Assembly: GCF_900086595.1 (NCBI RefSeq)
Contig: NZ_LT575472.1
Span: 841,046 to 905,045 of the forward strand
Length of the DNA stretch: 64,000 bases
Direction: 5' to 3'
Origin: Clostridium nigeriense
GTDB lineage: Bacteria; Bacillota; Clostridia; Clostridiales; Clostridiaceae
Shown here: positions 9,084-17,664 of the stretch, piece after piece
How the letters are laid out: each line of letters begins with the position of its first letter
How positions within the stretch are numbered: position 1 is the first letter of the stretch
Program-made: the position numbers and the translations under genes
The notes under the pieces: model-generated
The model's database searches: none
What the model was told of the DNA's origin: nothing
The model's input: only the letters and a program-made list of their open reading frames with translations

Positions 9084-9647
9084 ATGAAAGATTTAATTAT
9101 TAAGGCAAAAAAAGGTGACAAAAAATCCTTAGAAGAAATAATAAAAACCTTTGAACCTCTCATCAATAATACTTCCATTAGCTTCTATATTTATGGCTAT
9201 GATTCACAGGATATTAAACAAATAGCAACTATTTCTATTATAAAGGCAATAAATAAATTTAATATAGAATTAATAGATTCATTTCCAGCCTATGTAAAGA
9301 AATGTGTAAGAAATTCATTATATAAGGAGATAGATAAGGCAACAAAAGTTTATTTTAAGAATAAAGAAACCAAAGAAATTGTAACTCTTATAGATTATAA
9401 AGAAATTATAGATGAAAAGATAAATATACAAGAAGATTATCTTGAAAGAGAATTAAAAATAAACTTAGAAAAAGCTATAAGACTATTAAGTGAAAGAGAT
9501 AGAAGACTTCTCAAATATTTATATGTAGAAAATAAAACTCTTAAAAACTATGCTAAAGACAAAAAATTAGAATACCATAAGGCAAGATATATGAAAGAAA
9601 AAGCAATAAAAAATCTAAAAGAACTTTACTTAACAATTAACAAGTAA
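9084..9647 (+). CDS. Small sigma-70-like factor
   Basis: 187 residues. The N-terminal half resembles sigma region 2 (about 1-85: a helical stretch with SISFYIYGYDSQDIKQIATISIIKAINKF read in two parts, around 35-60), and the C-terminal part looks like region 4 with a helix-turn-helix (about 130-180). Family size is right for an ECF-like or group 5 clostridial factor. Its N-terminus (MKDLIIKAKKGDKK) is similar to that of the convergent neighbour (MKELLIRAKNNDVK), so the two are probably paralogues. The target promoters are unknown. The conserved regions are weak, so it could also be a phage-type late regulator. Confidence 0.75.
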   Translation: MKDLIIKAKKGDKKSLEEIIKTFEPLINNTSISFYIYGYDSQDIKQIATISIIKAINKFNIELIDSFPAYVKKCVRNSLYKEIDKATKVYFKNKETKEIVTLIDYKEIIDEKINIQEDYLERELKINLEKAIRLLSERDRRLLKYLYVENKTLKNYAKDKKLEYHKARYMKEKAIKNLKELYLTINK

Positions 9648-9678
9648 TAATATAATTTCTTAAAAATTACTGTGGAAA

Positions 9679-9704
9679 AAAAACTCCCAATATGGGAGTT
9701 TTGT
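9679..9704. terminator. Bidirectional terminator between convergent sigma-like genes
   Basis: AAACTCCCA and TGGGAGTTT pair around AT. Plus-strand transcripts get TTTTGTTT after the stem, and minus-strand transcripts get eight T, so it serves both converging genes. Confidence 0.85.
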
Positions 9705-9724
9705 TTCTAAATTCTTATTTTTTA

Positions 9725-10294
9725 TTATTCATTAAAAAGCTTCTTAAGCTTTTCCAAGGCTCTTTTCTTTAAGCAGCTACAATAGTAATAATCCTTATTT
9801 CGAATCCTACAATATTTACTTAAATTAGGCTTTTCATTTTCAATGTATAGAAAGCTAAGAATATCCCTTTCCCCATAATCTAACTTTTTAAAGGCTGAAA
9901 TTACTTCATTATTATTAAAAGAATCAACTATAATATCTTCAATATTAATATTTTCATCAATTAAACTTTCAACTATTTCAATGTCAGAATCCTTACAAAA
10001 ATTATTAAGACTAACTTCATCATTGTATTTAATTTCAGATCTTAAAATAGAAATATATCCATTCTTAATACTCCAAAGAGCATAAGAACTAAAGCTTTTG
10101 TGTCCTCTAGATAAGTCATATAAATTTATAGCTTTAAGTAAATTCATAATGCCAATTTGTATTAAATCTTCAAAAGTCCTATTTTTTAGGAAGATTCGTT
10201 TGCTTTCCTTAATAATTAAAGGATAGTACATATTTATAATTTCTTCTTTAGCTTTAACATCATTGTTCTTAGCTCTTATTAATAATTCTTTCAT
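9725..10294 (-). CDS. Sigma-70 family RNA polymerase sigma factor
   Basis: 189 residues. Region 2 is clear (about 25-85): FEDLIQIGIMNLLKAINLYD followed by FSSYALWSIKNGYI, the -10 recognition and core-binding motifs. Region 4 (about 135-185) starts LDYGERDILSFLY and ends with a basic helix. ATG 10294 follows GGAGGTG on the minus strand. It is convergent with the other sigma-like gene and divergent from the CpsB-like phosphatase gene. No anti-sigma factor is adjacent. Function is inferred from family only. Confidence 0.83.
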   Translation of the reverse strand: MKELLIRAKNNDVKAKEEIINMYYPLIIKESKRIFLKNRTFEDLIQIGIMNLLKAINLYDLSRGHKSFSSYALWSIKNGYISILRSEIKYNDEVSLNNFCKDSDIEIVESLIDENINIEDIIVDSFNNNEVISAFKKLDYGERDILSFLYIENEKPNLSKYCRIRNKDYYYCSCLKKRALEKLKKLFNE

Positions 10295-10450
10295 GTTGCA
10301 CCTCCAAAAACATCTTTATAAACAAATACCTTATAAAAAAGTAAATTGAGGATTGAAATTGATATTAATTTAATATAATAAATGGAAGTGAAAATATGAA
10401 ATGAAATTTATATAAAATTAATATTAAAGAATTAAAATAGGAGTATTGAT

Positions 10451-11221
10451 ATGGTTGACTTACATTCACATCTAATTTGGAATATTGATGATGGTTCTAA
10501 ATCTAGGGAGATGACAATAAATATGTTGAATCAGGCCGTTAATGGTGGGACTAGTATATTAGTACTTACTCCTCATTTTTTGCCAGGATACTATGAAGTA
10601 CCAATAAATAAGGTAAGAGAAAAGGCAGGGGAAGTAAGACTTTTATCAAAGGAAATGGAAATAAATATTGATATTTATTCTGGGCAAGAGGTTTACTTTA
10701 CAACGAATATATTGGAGGATTTTCATAATAATATGATAGGAACTATTAATGAATCAAGATATATGTTAATTGAGTTTGATATGAGAAATTTTTTAATTAA
10801 GGAAGTAATTGATGTTTTATATGAGCTACAACTAAAGGGAATAGTGCCTGTTATTGCACATCCTGAAAGATATCATAAATTTATAAATAATCCTTCTTTA
10901 ATAAATGAGTTTATAAAGGAAGGTTTTCTTTTTCAGCTTAATATAGGTAGTATTACAGGAGACTTTGGAAAAAAAGTTAATAAAATGGCAAAAATATTTT
11001 TGAAGAATAAAATATATAGTTTTTTTGGTTCAGATGCTCATAGAGATGAAAAAAGAACTCCGAATATGAGGGGAGGAGTTGAAATTTTAAAAAATATGGA
11101 TAGAAACTACTTTGATTATTTAAAAGCTTCAGGGGAAGAGCTTTTAAATAATGAAGAAATATTATTTAAAGGTAATTTAATAAATGAAAGAAAAGGATTA
11201 TTAGGTATGTTTGGTAAATAA
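10451..11221 (+). CDS. CpsB/YwqE-type tyrosine-protein phosphatase (PHP domain)
   Basis: 256 residues, full length for CpsB/CapC/YwqE. Metal-ligand motifs are present: DLHSHL (H5, H7), the glutamate in SGQEVYF, AHPERY near 137 and FGSDAHR near 195. The family are Mn-dependent PHP phosphatases that dephosphorylate the tyrosine kinase controlling capsule and polysaccharide export. ATG 10451 has AGGAG 8-12 nt upstream. No cognate kinase or capsule gene is next to it here; it stands alone between a sigma factor and two small DUF genes. Confidence 0.88.
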   Translation: MVDLHSHLIWNIDDGSKSREMTINMLNQAVNGGTSILVLTPHFLPGYYEVPINKVREKAGEVRLLSKEMEINIDIYSGQEVYFTTNILEDFHNNMIGTINESRYMLIEFDMRNFLIKEVIDVLYELQLKGIVPVIAHPERYHKFINNPSLINEFIKEGFLFQLNIGSITGDFGKKVNKMAKIFLKNKIYSFFGSDAHRDEKRTPNMRGGVEILKNMDRNYFDYLKASGEELLNNEEILFKGNLINERKGLLGMFGK

Positions 11222-11311
11222 AGATTTAAAAGTTGGTAAAGTAATAAAAGTTATAGATTTTTTAAAAAGTATAAATCTCCTGCGTATATAAGATATGAGG
11301 AGGTGATAAAG

Positions 11312-11536
11312 ATGGCAGCAAGTTCAGTATTAGTTGGAAATGCTTTAGGCATAAGCTACCAAGTAGGAGTTGATACAAAAGGAAATGATGTTTTTAAGGG
11401 ACAAAGCTTTAAAAATATTTCTGCAACTGCAACAGATGAGGATCTAGTAGCTTTATCTGATGCTATAGGTGGAATCCTAGCATATAATGTTTCTACTATT
11501 AAAAAAGAGCAAACTTATATAGTAACTAGGGGTTAA
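11312..11536 (+). CDS. DUF1659 family small protein
   Basis: 74 residues: begins MAASSVLVGNALGISYQVG and ends YIVTRG, matching the DUF1659 pattern. ATG 11312 is used because GAGGAGG (11297-11303) is well spaced for it; a GTG nine nt upstream is buried in that site. It is followed by a DUF2922 gene, the usual partner. The function of these small paired proteins in clostridia and bacilli is unknown. Confidence 0.85.
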   Translation: MAASSVLVGNALGISYQVGVDTKGNDVFKGQSFKNISATATDEDLVALSDAIGGILAYNVSTIKKEQTYIVTRG

Positions 11537-11596
11537 TAGAGCTTAGTTATAAGTAGCTTAAAAAGGGGGATATTTTATTGGAAAGGAGGAAAGATC

Positions 11597-11815
11597 ATGA
11601 TTCAAAGAACGGCAAGTATGAGCTTTAAGGATGCAGCTGGTAAGAAGTTAACTTTATCTGTTAGAGACATAAAGGAAAATGTTGAAAATCTAGCAATAGT
11701 ATCTTTAATGGATACTATTATAAATAAAAAGCTTATTAAAACTGAAGCTGGGGATTTAGTTGAAAAGCAAGCAGCTCAAGTAGTTGTTAAAGATATAAAG
11801 GAAATTACTCTTTAG
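11597..11815 (+). CDS. DUF2922 family small protein
   Basis: 72 residues (MIQRTASMSFKDAAGKKLTL ... VVKDIKEITL), a DUF2922 member. ATG 11597 is behind AAAGGAGGAAAG. It is 60 nt after the DUF1659 gene and followed by a terminator, so the two form a small operon. No function is known. Confidence 0.85.
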   Translation: MIQRTASMSFKDAAGKKLTLSVRDIKENVENLAIVSLMDTIINKKLIKTEAGDLVEKQAAQVVVKDIKEITL

Positions 11816-11850
11816 ACTTTAATCCTATAGATTGAAGTTTCATATAAAGA

Positions 11851-11890
11851 CCCTTAGTGGAATAACTAAAATATTCTACTAAGGGTTATT
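11851..11890. terminator. Terminator after the DUF2922 gene, shared with the convergent PRD regulator
   Basis: CCCTTAGTGGAATA and TATTCTACTAAGGG pair (one G-U) and are followed by TTATTTTTAATT. It lies between converging genes. A similar CCCTTAG...CTAAGGG terminator occurs at 18916. Confidence 0.8.
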
Positions 11891-11908
11891 TTTAATTAAG
11901 TTGAAAGT

Positions 11909-13471
11909 TTATAAAAAGTAATCATTATAATTTTCTTTTATATATTCTATAATCTTTGATTCATTTTTATTATTTAAATTCTTAATTTCTTCTACAAACT
12001 CATCTAGCAATATTCTTTTCTTAGAGGATTTAAAGCCATAACTATTTAGTGTTTTAATATCTTCATCATTTAAGAAGAAGTTTACCTTTATGGCATTTTT
12101 AAATTCTTCCTTTATTACTGATAACATTCTATTGGAAAATAATATTATAAAGTCATAGTCTATAGTTTTAATTTTTTCTATATCATAAAGAGTAAAGACT
12201 CCAACTAACTTAACATCATAGTAGGATTTTATTAGTTCTTCGAAGAACTGAATTCTTTCATATACGATATTAGTTACTAATATTATTTTTAAGCTTTTTC
12301 TTTTTACTGAAGCAGTTATATTCAGCCATTTCTTAGCTATTAATGAAAGGGTAGATATTTGAATATTATTAAGTTCAATATTATATTCATCTTTAAATAT
12401 CTTTTGATTATTGGAAATTATTTTATGAATTTCTGGTAAAGCTATTTCTACATTATTTACTAGCTTATCATCAAAGTAAACATCTAAATAATGGGAGCAA
12501 ATCTGCTTGTACATAAAATAATATACTTCTTTTACAAATTGATCCTTCTTTAGAATATCTCCTCTAATATCCTTAAGTAAATTATCTACAAATATATTAG
12601 ATAACCTTAATAATTTTTCATCAAAGGGGAAGGTCTGTGAAGGATTAGTATCTAGTATTGCTACTACATTACTAAATTCTTGGTTCTCAAGGAGACTATT
12701 AAATATTTTATAGTTAGTAACCTTTATTGGAACCTTAGTAATGGAAGTTAGAGCATAGTTATTTTCTTGGCGTAATATTGAAACTGATAAATATAGGATT
12801 AAAAATCTTCTTGATAAGTAAGAAATATTGACATTTATATTATTTAAAAAATATAAAAGTTTTTCATCTATAATATCTCTATAAGGTGAAATTTTTTCAA
12901 TAAATAAATCAAAAGCATAATTTTCATAAGGATTATTTGCTTTTCTTCTTTCTAACTTATTATCTAAATTTACATCCATTATTAGTTGTAATTTCTTTAC
13001 AACAAGCAATCTAAAAATACTTTCATCACCTTCAATTTTTATCCCTTTTTTCTTTAAAATAGTTAACTTTAGATTATGGCTATTTAAAAGGGTCTTCAAA
13101 TATTTTGTATCATTTTTTTTAGTACTAACTGATAAACCTAGATCTTCATAAAGGGAAGTTAAGTTTATATAATCATTAAGTAAGGCACTAATTAAAATAA
13201 TATTTATTCTTTCCATTGGAGTAGATGAATACTCACTTATAGAAAGGGATTCAATGAATTTTGTATATTCTTTATAATTAAATGAAGTAGTTAATAGTCC
13301 ATTATCTATAATAATTATATTTTTATCTTTAGTATGTAAATTAATAGTTTCAATTTCTCTTCTAATAGTAGATTCATTTTTATTAAAGTGTAGTGAAGCA
13401 TTTTTTACACTAACTTTTTTCTTATCTAATATGTACTTAATTAATTTTAAGGATGAAGCATTAATTCCCAT
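11909..13471 (-). CDS. PRD-domain transcriptional regulator (BglG/MtlR-type)
   Basis: About 520 residues. The N-terminus is a winged helix (NKNESTIRREIETI, about 25-45) followed by a second HTH-like segment near 95-160, then helical PRD-like regions (about 170-400) and a C-terminal EIIB-like part with KIILVTNIVYERIQFF near 400. This is the architecture of DNA-binding PRD regulators controlled by PTS phosphorylation. The start at 13471 has AGAGGT upstream; a TTG six nt earlier is less well placed. It diverges from the PTS-lyase operon and probably controls it. The spacer contains the palindrome at 13591-13606. The cysteine typical of EIIB is not visible, so it may have lost that input. Confidence 0.78.
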   Translation of the reverse strand: MGINASSLKLIKYILDKKKVSVKNASLHFNKNESTIRREIETINLHTKDKNIIIIDNGLLTTSFNYKEYTKFIESLSISEYSSTPMERINIILISALLNDYINLTSLYEDLGLSVSTKKNDTKYLKTLLNSHNLKLTILKKKGIKIEGDESIFRLLVVKKLQLIMDVNLDNKLERRKANNPYENYAFDLFIEKISPYRDIIDEKLLYFLNNINVNISYLSRRFLILYLSVSILRQENNYALTSITKVPIKVTNYKIFNSLLENQEFSNVVAILDTNPSQTFPFDEKLLRLSNIFVDNLLKDIRGDILKKDQFVKEVYYFMYKQICSHYLDVYFDDKLVNNVEIALPEIHKIISNNQKIFKDEYNIELNNIQISTLSLIAKKWLNITASVKRKSLKIILVTNIVYERIQFFEELIKSYYDVKLVGVFTLYDIEKIKTIDYDFIILFSNRMLSVIKEEFKNAIKVNFFLNDEDIKTLNSYGFKSSKKRILLDEFVEEIKNLNNKNESKIIEYIKENYNDYFL

Positions 13472-13590
13472 ATACAAACCTCTAAAAATTTATTATTTCA
13501 ATTATAAGATTAAGGGAAGGTATTTGCAAGGATATTTATTACAAATTTAACCTTTAATAACTAATAAATACAAACTATAATTTTAATAAG

Positions 13591-13606
13591 ATGTAATTGA
13601 TTACAT
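13591..13606. promoter_or_regulatory. Operator-like palindrome upstream of the PTS-lyase operon
   Basis: ATGTAAT-TG-ATTACAT has two perfect 7-bp arms and lies in the divergent spacer between the PRD regulator and the PTS gene. It is a good candidate operator for the divergently encoded regulator. No experimental consensus is known to me. Confidence 0.5.
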
Positions 13607-13730
13607 TGAGACATAGGACATTATAAATTTTCATATAAAAAGTTAAGGGATATTTGTGCACAGAAAAACACCTTAATATTATTATTTATTAATTATTATT
13701 TCTACAAAAATTATAATGGGGGAATTTAAT

Positions 13731-15314
13731 ATGAAGAAAAAGGATAAGTTCTGGCAATCAGTCCAAACCTTTGGAAGAAGTCTTTTACTACCTGTTGCTC
13801 TTATGGCTCCAATTGGAATGGTAATGGGGATTTGTAATGCATTTACTCAAAGTTATATGATAGAGCAGTTTCCATGGCTTTCTAATACAGTCTTACAAAC
13901 TACTTTAACAAGCTTAAAAAATATAACTAGTGTTGTTTTTAATAATATTCCTTTATTATTTGCCATGGGTGTAGCTTATGGCTTAAGTAAAAAGGAAAAG
14001 GGTATAGCTGTATTTTCTTCTGTTGTTGCATATTTAACATTAAATATTGTTATGAATGTTTACTTAACAGTAACAGGAACTTTAGCTCCTGCAGAGACTA
14101 TGAGTCAATTAGGTCAAGGAGCTGTATTAGGAATTCAAACCTTAAAGATTGAGGCTCTAGGTGGGATTATTGCTGGGGTGGTAGCAGCTAAGTGTACTGA
14201 TAGATTTTATAAATTACAATTACCACTTGCCTTTGCCTTCTTTAGTGGTAAGAAATCAGTTCCTATAATTAGCTTTGTACTAATGATTCCTATTGGGTTA
14301 ATTTTACCTTTCTTCTGGGGAATAATTACAAAGATATTAATTAGTGGATCTGTAATTCTTATGAATAAGTACGTAGGACCTGGAATTTATATGACTCTTA
14401 ATAGATTATTAATTCCATTTGGATTACACCATGTTTTATCTTCTATAGTAAGATTTACTGAAGCAGGTGGAGTTTATGTTATAGAAGGTCAACAATATGT
14501 TGGTATCTTAAATGCCATGAATGAAATATTATTTAATTTAGGACCAAGTCATCCATCTTGGAATGAATATATGCCTACTTTATCTAGCTATATAGCTCCA
14601 GCTCAAATGCTTACTACTTTATTTAGAATACCAGCAATTGGACTTGCTATGTATAAAACTGCATTTGCAAAGAATAAGAAAATTGCTAAAGGGGTTATTA
14701 TTACAGTTTGTTTAACAGCTTTCCTAGGAAATATTACAGAACCTTTAGAGTTTACTTTATTGTTAGTTAGTCCAATGTTATTTTTAACTTATTCAGTTCT
14801 TGCTGGAATAACTACTATCCCACTTGGTTTCTTAGGAGTAAAAATGGGATATATTAGAGGTACAATATTTGACTTTGGAATATTTGGATTACTTTATGAA
14901 AATACTAATTGGTTTAATTTAGTTATATTAGGAATAATTAATTTTGTTATTTTCTATTATGCATTTATATTTATGATTAAGAAGTTCAACTTAGCTACTC
15001 CTGGAAGAGAAGACTTTGATTTAGATGAGGGAGCTAGCTTATTGTTAAAGGAAAAGAGATATAGAGAAATTGCTGAAATAGTTGTAGAAGGGTTAGGCGG
15101 TGCAATTAACATTTTATCTGTTGAAAACTGTGTAAGCCGTCTTCGCGTAGATGTTGATAAGCCTGAATTAATTAATAAGGATAGAATAAGAGAAAGTGGA
15201 TGTTTAGGAATATTCTTACCATCAGAAAAGCATATACATGTAGTTTTTGGACCACATGTAGAAGCAGTTAAAAATGCTGTAGATGATACATTAAAGCAGG
15301 TACTACAAAATTAA
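13731..15314 (+). CDS. PTS sugar transporter EIICB (glucose/maltose/GlcNAc superfamily)
   Basis: About 527 residues. An EIIC domain of the Glc superfamily (about 10-425) has about ten membrane segments and motifs such as FGLHHVLSS and GNITEPLEF. A C-terminal EIIB domain (about 440-525) carries the phosphorylation cysteine C467 in NCVSRLRVDV. No EIIA is fused or adjacent, so a shared EIIA-Glc must supply the phosphate. The start ATG 13731 follows GGGGGAA. It is the first gene of an operon with a fumarase-superfamily lyase, ending at a terminator at 16701. Its sugar is unknown; downstream NagA-like and HAD genes point to an amino sugar. Confidence 0.88.
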   Translation: MKKKDKFWQSVQTFGRSLLLPVALMAPIGMVMGICNAFTQSYMIEQFPWLSNTVLQTTLTSLKNITSVVFNNIPLLFAMGVAYGLSKKEKGIAVFSSVVAYLTLNIVMNVYLTVTGTLAPAETMSQLGQGAVLGIQTLKIEALGGIIAGVVAAKCTDRFYKLQLPLAFAFFSGKKSVPIISFVLMIPIGLILPFFWGIITKILISGSVILMNKYVGPGIYMTLNRLLIPFGLHHVLSSIVRFTEAGGVYVIEGQQYVGILNAMNEILFNLGPSHPSWNEYMPTLSSYIAPAQMLTTLFRIPAIGLAMYKTAFAKNKKIAKGVIITVCLTAFLGNITEPLEFTLLLVSPMLFLTYSVLAGITTIPLGFLGVKMGYIRGTIFDFGIFGLLYENTNWFNLVILGIINFVIFYYAFIFMIKKFNLATPGREDFDLDEGASLLLKEKRYREIAEIVVEGLGGAINILSVENCVSRLRVDVDKPELINKDRIRESGCLGIFLPSEKHIHVVFGPHVEAVKNAVDDTLKQVLQN

Positions 15315-15332
15315 AAAGAATAGAGGGAAACT

Positions 15333-16694
15333 ATGGGTGCATTATACGATTCTAAAAGTAAATCTATTGATGATAGAGGTGTAAAAGATCTTTTAACTGA
15401 AAGAAATAAAATCAGTACTTGGTTAATGCTTGAAAAGGAATTAGCCTTAAGTCAAGGAGAATTAGGTCTTATACCTAAGGAGGCAGCAGAAAATATAGCT
15501 TTAAATTGTGATATTGAAAAAATAGATTTAGAAGAGGTTTATAGAATAAAAGAAAAAATAGGACATGGATTTATGCCCTTGTTAAAGGTGTTAGTTAAAA
15601 ATTGTGATGAAGTTGGAGGTAAGTATGTTCATTATGGATGTACTACTCAAAATATACAACAAACAGGGCAGTTATATATAGTAAAAGAAGTAACTAAGAG
15701 ATTTAAATCTTTTTTAGCAGATATATTAAAAAATTTATCTAATATAGCTATGGATAACAAGGATACTGTAATGCCAGGTAGAACTCATGGAAGACATGCA
15801 ACACCAATAACCTATGGATATAAGGTATCAGTATGGATTAGTGAGCTTATTAATAATATAGAAAGATTAGAAGAAAGCGAAAAAAGAATTTACCAAGTTA
15901 TGATGGGTGGAGCTGTAGGCTGTTATAGCGCTGTTGGAGACATAGGTCCAAAGGTTCAAGAATTAGTAGCTAAGAAAATTGGAATGAGCTATATGAGAGT
16001 TCCAAGTAGAAATATTTGTACTCATAAGCTTGAATATATTATGAACATGCAGCTTATATGTAATGTCCTTCATAAAATGGCAGAAGAAATTTATTATACA
16101 GGTATTGAAGAATTTGGAGAAGTTTACGAGGCTTTTAAGGCTGGAACTGTAGGAAGTAGCACTATGCCACATAAAATTAATCCTAAAAATGCAAAGGGTA
16201 TAATAGCAAATAGTCAAAAGTTATATTCTTTAGCACAAGTAGGTTTAACTTCTAGTGCAAGAATGTTTGAAGGTGATAGTAGTCAATATATGCTATTTGA
16301 TTCAATTTTAGATGAAACTATGGAGTTAGTTCTTGAAGTTTTAATGAGGGCAGAAGAATTGACTAGAGGATTAGTAGTTAAGAAGGAAAAATTATATAAA
16401 AATGCAAATTTAAACGGCGGTCTAGATAATGCAGAATATATAATGATGAAAATGGCAGAAAAAATAGGAAGAGATGCTGGTCATGAGCTTATGTATGAAT
16501 GTTCTATGGAAGTTGAACTAAATGGAAAGAGTTTCTTTGATGTTCTTTGTGATAATGAAAAGGTTAAAAAAATATTTACTGTAGAAGAAATAAAGGAATT
16601 AATAAATCCAAGAAATTATGTTGGAATAGGTAGTACATTAGCAGAGGAAATGGCTAATCTAGCTATTAAGAAGGCTGATGAAATGGTGAAATAA
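15333..16694 (+). CDS. Aspartase/fumarase-superfamily lyase (adenylosuccinate-lyase-like)
   Basis: 453 residues with the superfamily signature GSSTMPHKINP at about 274-284 (mobile-loop catalytic serines S275/S276) and a second conserved region GRTHGRHATPITYG near 148. These enzymes remove fumarate or a related carboxylate by beta-elimination, acting on adenylosuccinate, argininosuccinate, aspartate or carboxymuconate. It starts 18 nt after the PTS gene, so it is co-transcribed with a sugar importer, which is not a purine context. It is therefore unlikely to be PurB and may act on an imported sugar-linked dicarboxylate. Substrate is inference. Confidence 0.82.
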   Translation: MGALYDSKSKSIDDRGVKDLLTERNKISTWLMLEKELALSQGELGLIPKEAAENIALNCDIEKIDLEEVYRIKEKIGHGFMPLLKVLVKNCDEVGGKYVHYGCTTQNIQQTGQLYIVKEVTKRFKSFLADILKNLSNIAMDNKDTVMPGRTHGRHATPITYGYKVSVWISELINNIERLEESEKRIYQVMMGGAVGCYSAVGDIGPKVQELVAKKIGMSYMRVPSRNICTHKLEYIMNMQLICNVLHKMAEEIYYTGIEEFGEVYEAFKAGTVGSSTMPHKINPKNAKGIIANSQKLYSLAQVGLTSSARMFEGDSSQYMLFDSILDETMELVLEVLMRAEELTRGLVVKKEKLYKNANLNGGLDNAEYIMMKMAEKIGRDAGHELMYECSMEVELNGKSFFDVLCDNEKVKKIFTVEEIKELINPRNYVGIGSTLAEEMANLAIKKADEMVK

Positions 16695-16700
16695 AATTAT

Positions 16701-16740
16701 GGTGTGGTAAGACTATTTATTTAGTTTTACTACGCCTTTT
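16701..16740 (+). terminator. Terminator after the PTS-lyase operon
   Basis: GGTGTGGTAAGACT and AGTTTTACTACGCC pair over 14 bp (three G-U) with a loop of eight bases and are followed by TTTT. It separates the PTS-lyase pair from the HAD-NagA pair. Confidence 0.8.
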
Positions 16741-16892
16741 AGTAATTTCATAATTAGATTTATATAATTTTTGTATGAAATAATTCAGTAGTATAAGTGA
16801 AGTTTACAAACAACTTTTTTAAAACAAAGTAATATGAGAAGGAGAAAGAAATTATTTTTATTAAGGTTAAATTTAATTTCTTAATTTAATAT

Positions 16893-17654
16893 ATGAATTT
16901 ATTTGTAACAGATTTTGATAGAACACTTTTTATAGATAGAAAAATATCCTTAGAAGATATAAATAGTATTGAAGCTTGGCAAAAAGAAGGAAATAAATTT
17001 GTTATAGCAACAGGTAGGGATATTAATTCTATTAGTGAATATATAAGTATATATAATTTGAAACCAGATTATTTAATATGTAATAATGGTGCAGCTATTT
17101 TTGATAAAGGCAGAAAGAGAATTGTATCTAATTTTATAGATAAGAATATAATTTTAGATGTTATTGATTATATTTACAAAAACTATGAAGGCGGATTAAG
17201 TTTATCAGAGATTAATAGTAAAATTTCTATTAGACCTAGAAATGGAATTAGTCATGAGAAGGATTGTAAAAAGCTTATATCTTATAAGGAATTATCTTCA
17301 ATAGGAGAAGTTTATCAAATTCATAAGAGATTTCAAGAAGAAGACTTCACTAAGGTTTTAGAAAAAGATTTGAATTCTAGATTTTTTAGTCACATAATTG
17401 CGTATGCCAATAGCCATAATGTGGATATTGTGGCAAAGGGTGTGAATAAGTCTGAGGCTATAAAATATCTACAGGAGAATTTAATTAATATAAATAAGAT
17501 AATTACTATGGGTGATTCTTATAATGACCTTCAGATGATATTAGATTATGAAGGATTTATAATTTCTAGTGCAAAGGAGAATTTAAAGAATCAAGTTAGG
17601 AATATATGCTCTAGTGTAAGTGATTGTTTAAATATAGTTTCTAATATAAGTTAG
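16893..17654 (+). CDS. HAD-IIB family phosphatase
   Basis: 253 residues: motif I TDFDRTLF (D6, D8), motif II ATGRD, motif IV GDSYNDLQM near 207, with a C2-type cap. It is a cytoplasmic sugar-phosphate phosphatase by family. ATG 16893 is the first possible start in its frame (TAA at 16887). Its purine-rich ribosome binding site AGAAGGAG (16837-16844) is about 50 nt away, with a weak 9-bp stem (16846-16854 with 16874-16882) and a 16-codon frame (ATG 16834, MRRRKKLLFLLRLNLIS) in between. It is 10 nt before the NagA-like gene. Confidence 0.86.
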   Translation: MNLFVTDFDRTLFIDRKISLEDINSIEAWQKEGNKFVIATGRDINSISEYISIYNLKPDYLICNNGAAIFDKGRKRIVSNFIDKNIILDVIDYIYKNYEGGLSLSEINSKISIRPRNGISHEKDCKKLISYKELSSIGEVYQIHKRFQEEDFTKVLEKDLNSRFFSHIIAYANSHNVDIVAKGVNKSEAIKYLQENLININKIITMGDSYNDLQMILDYEGFIISSAKENLKNQVRNICSSVSDCLNIVSNIS

Positions 17655-17664
17655 GAGGAATAGT

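Noticed and set aside
9040..9087. 15-codon leader frame as a real peptide gene
   Set aside because: It has no good ribosome binding site and would begin only about 7 nt after the predicted transcription start; kept only as part of the leader finding.
15333..16694. Adenylosuccinate lyase PurB
   Set aside because: The superfamily signature is present, but the gene is coupled to a sugar PTS and not to purine genes, and the second motif (GRTHGRHA) is unusual for PurB.
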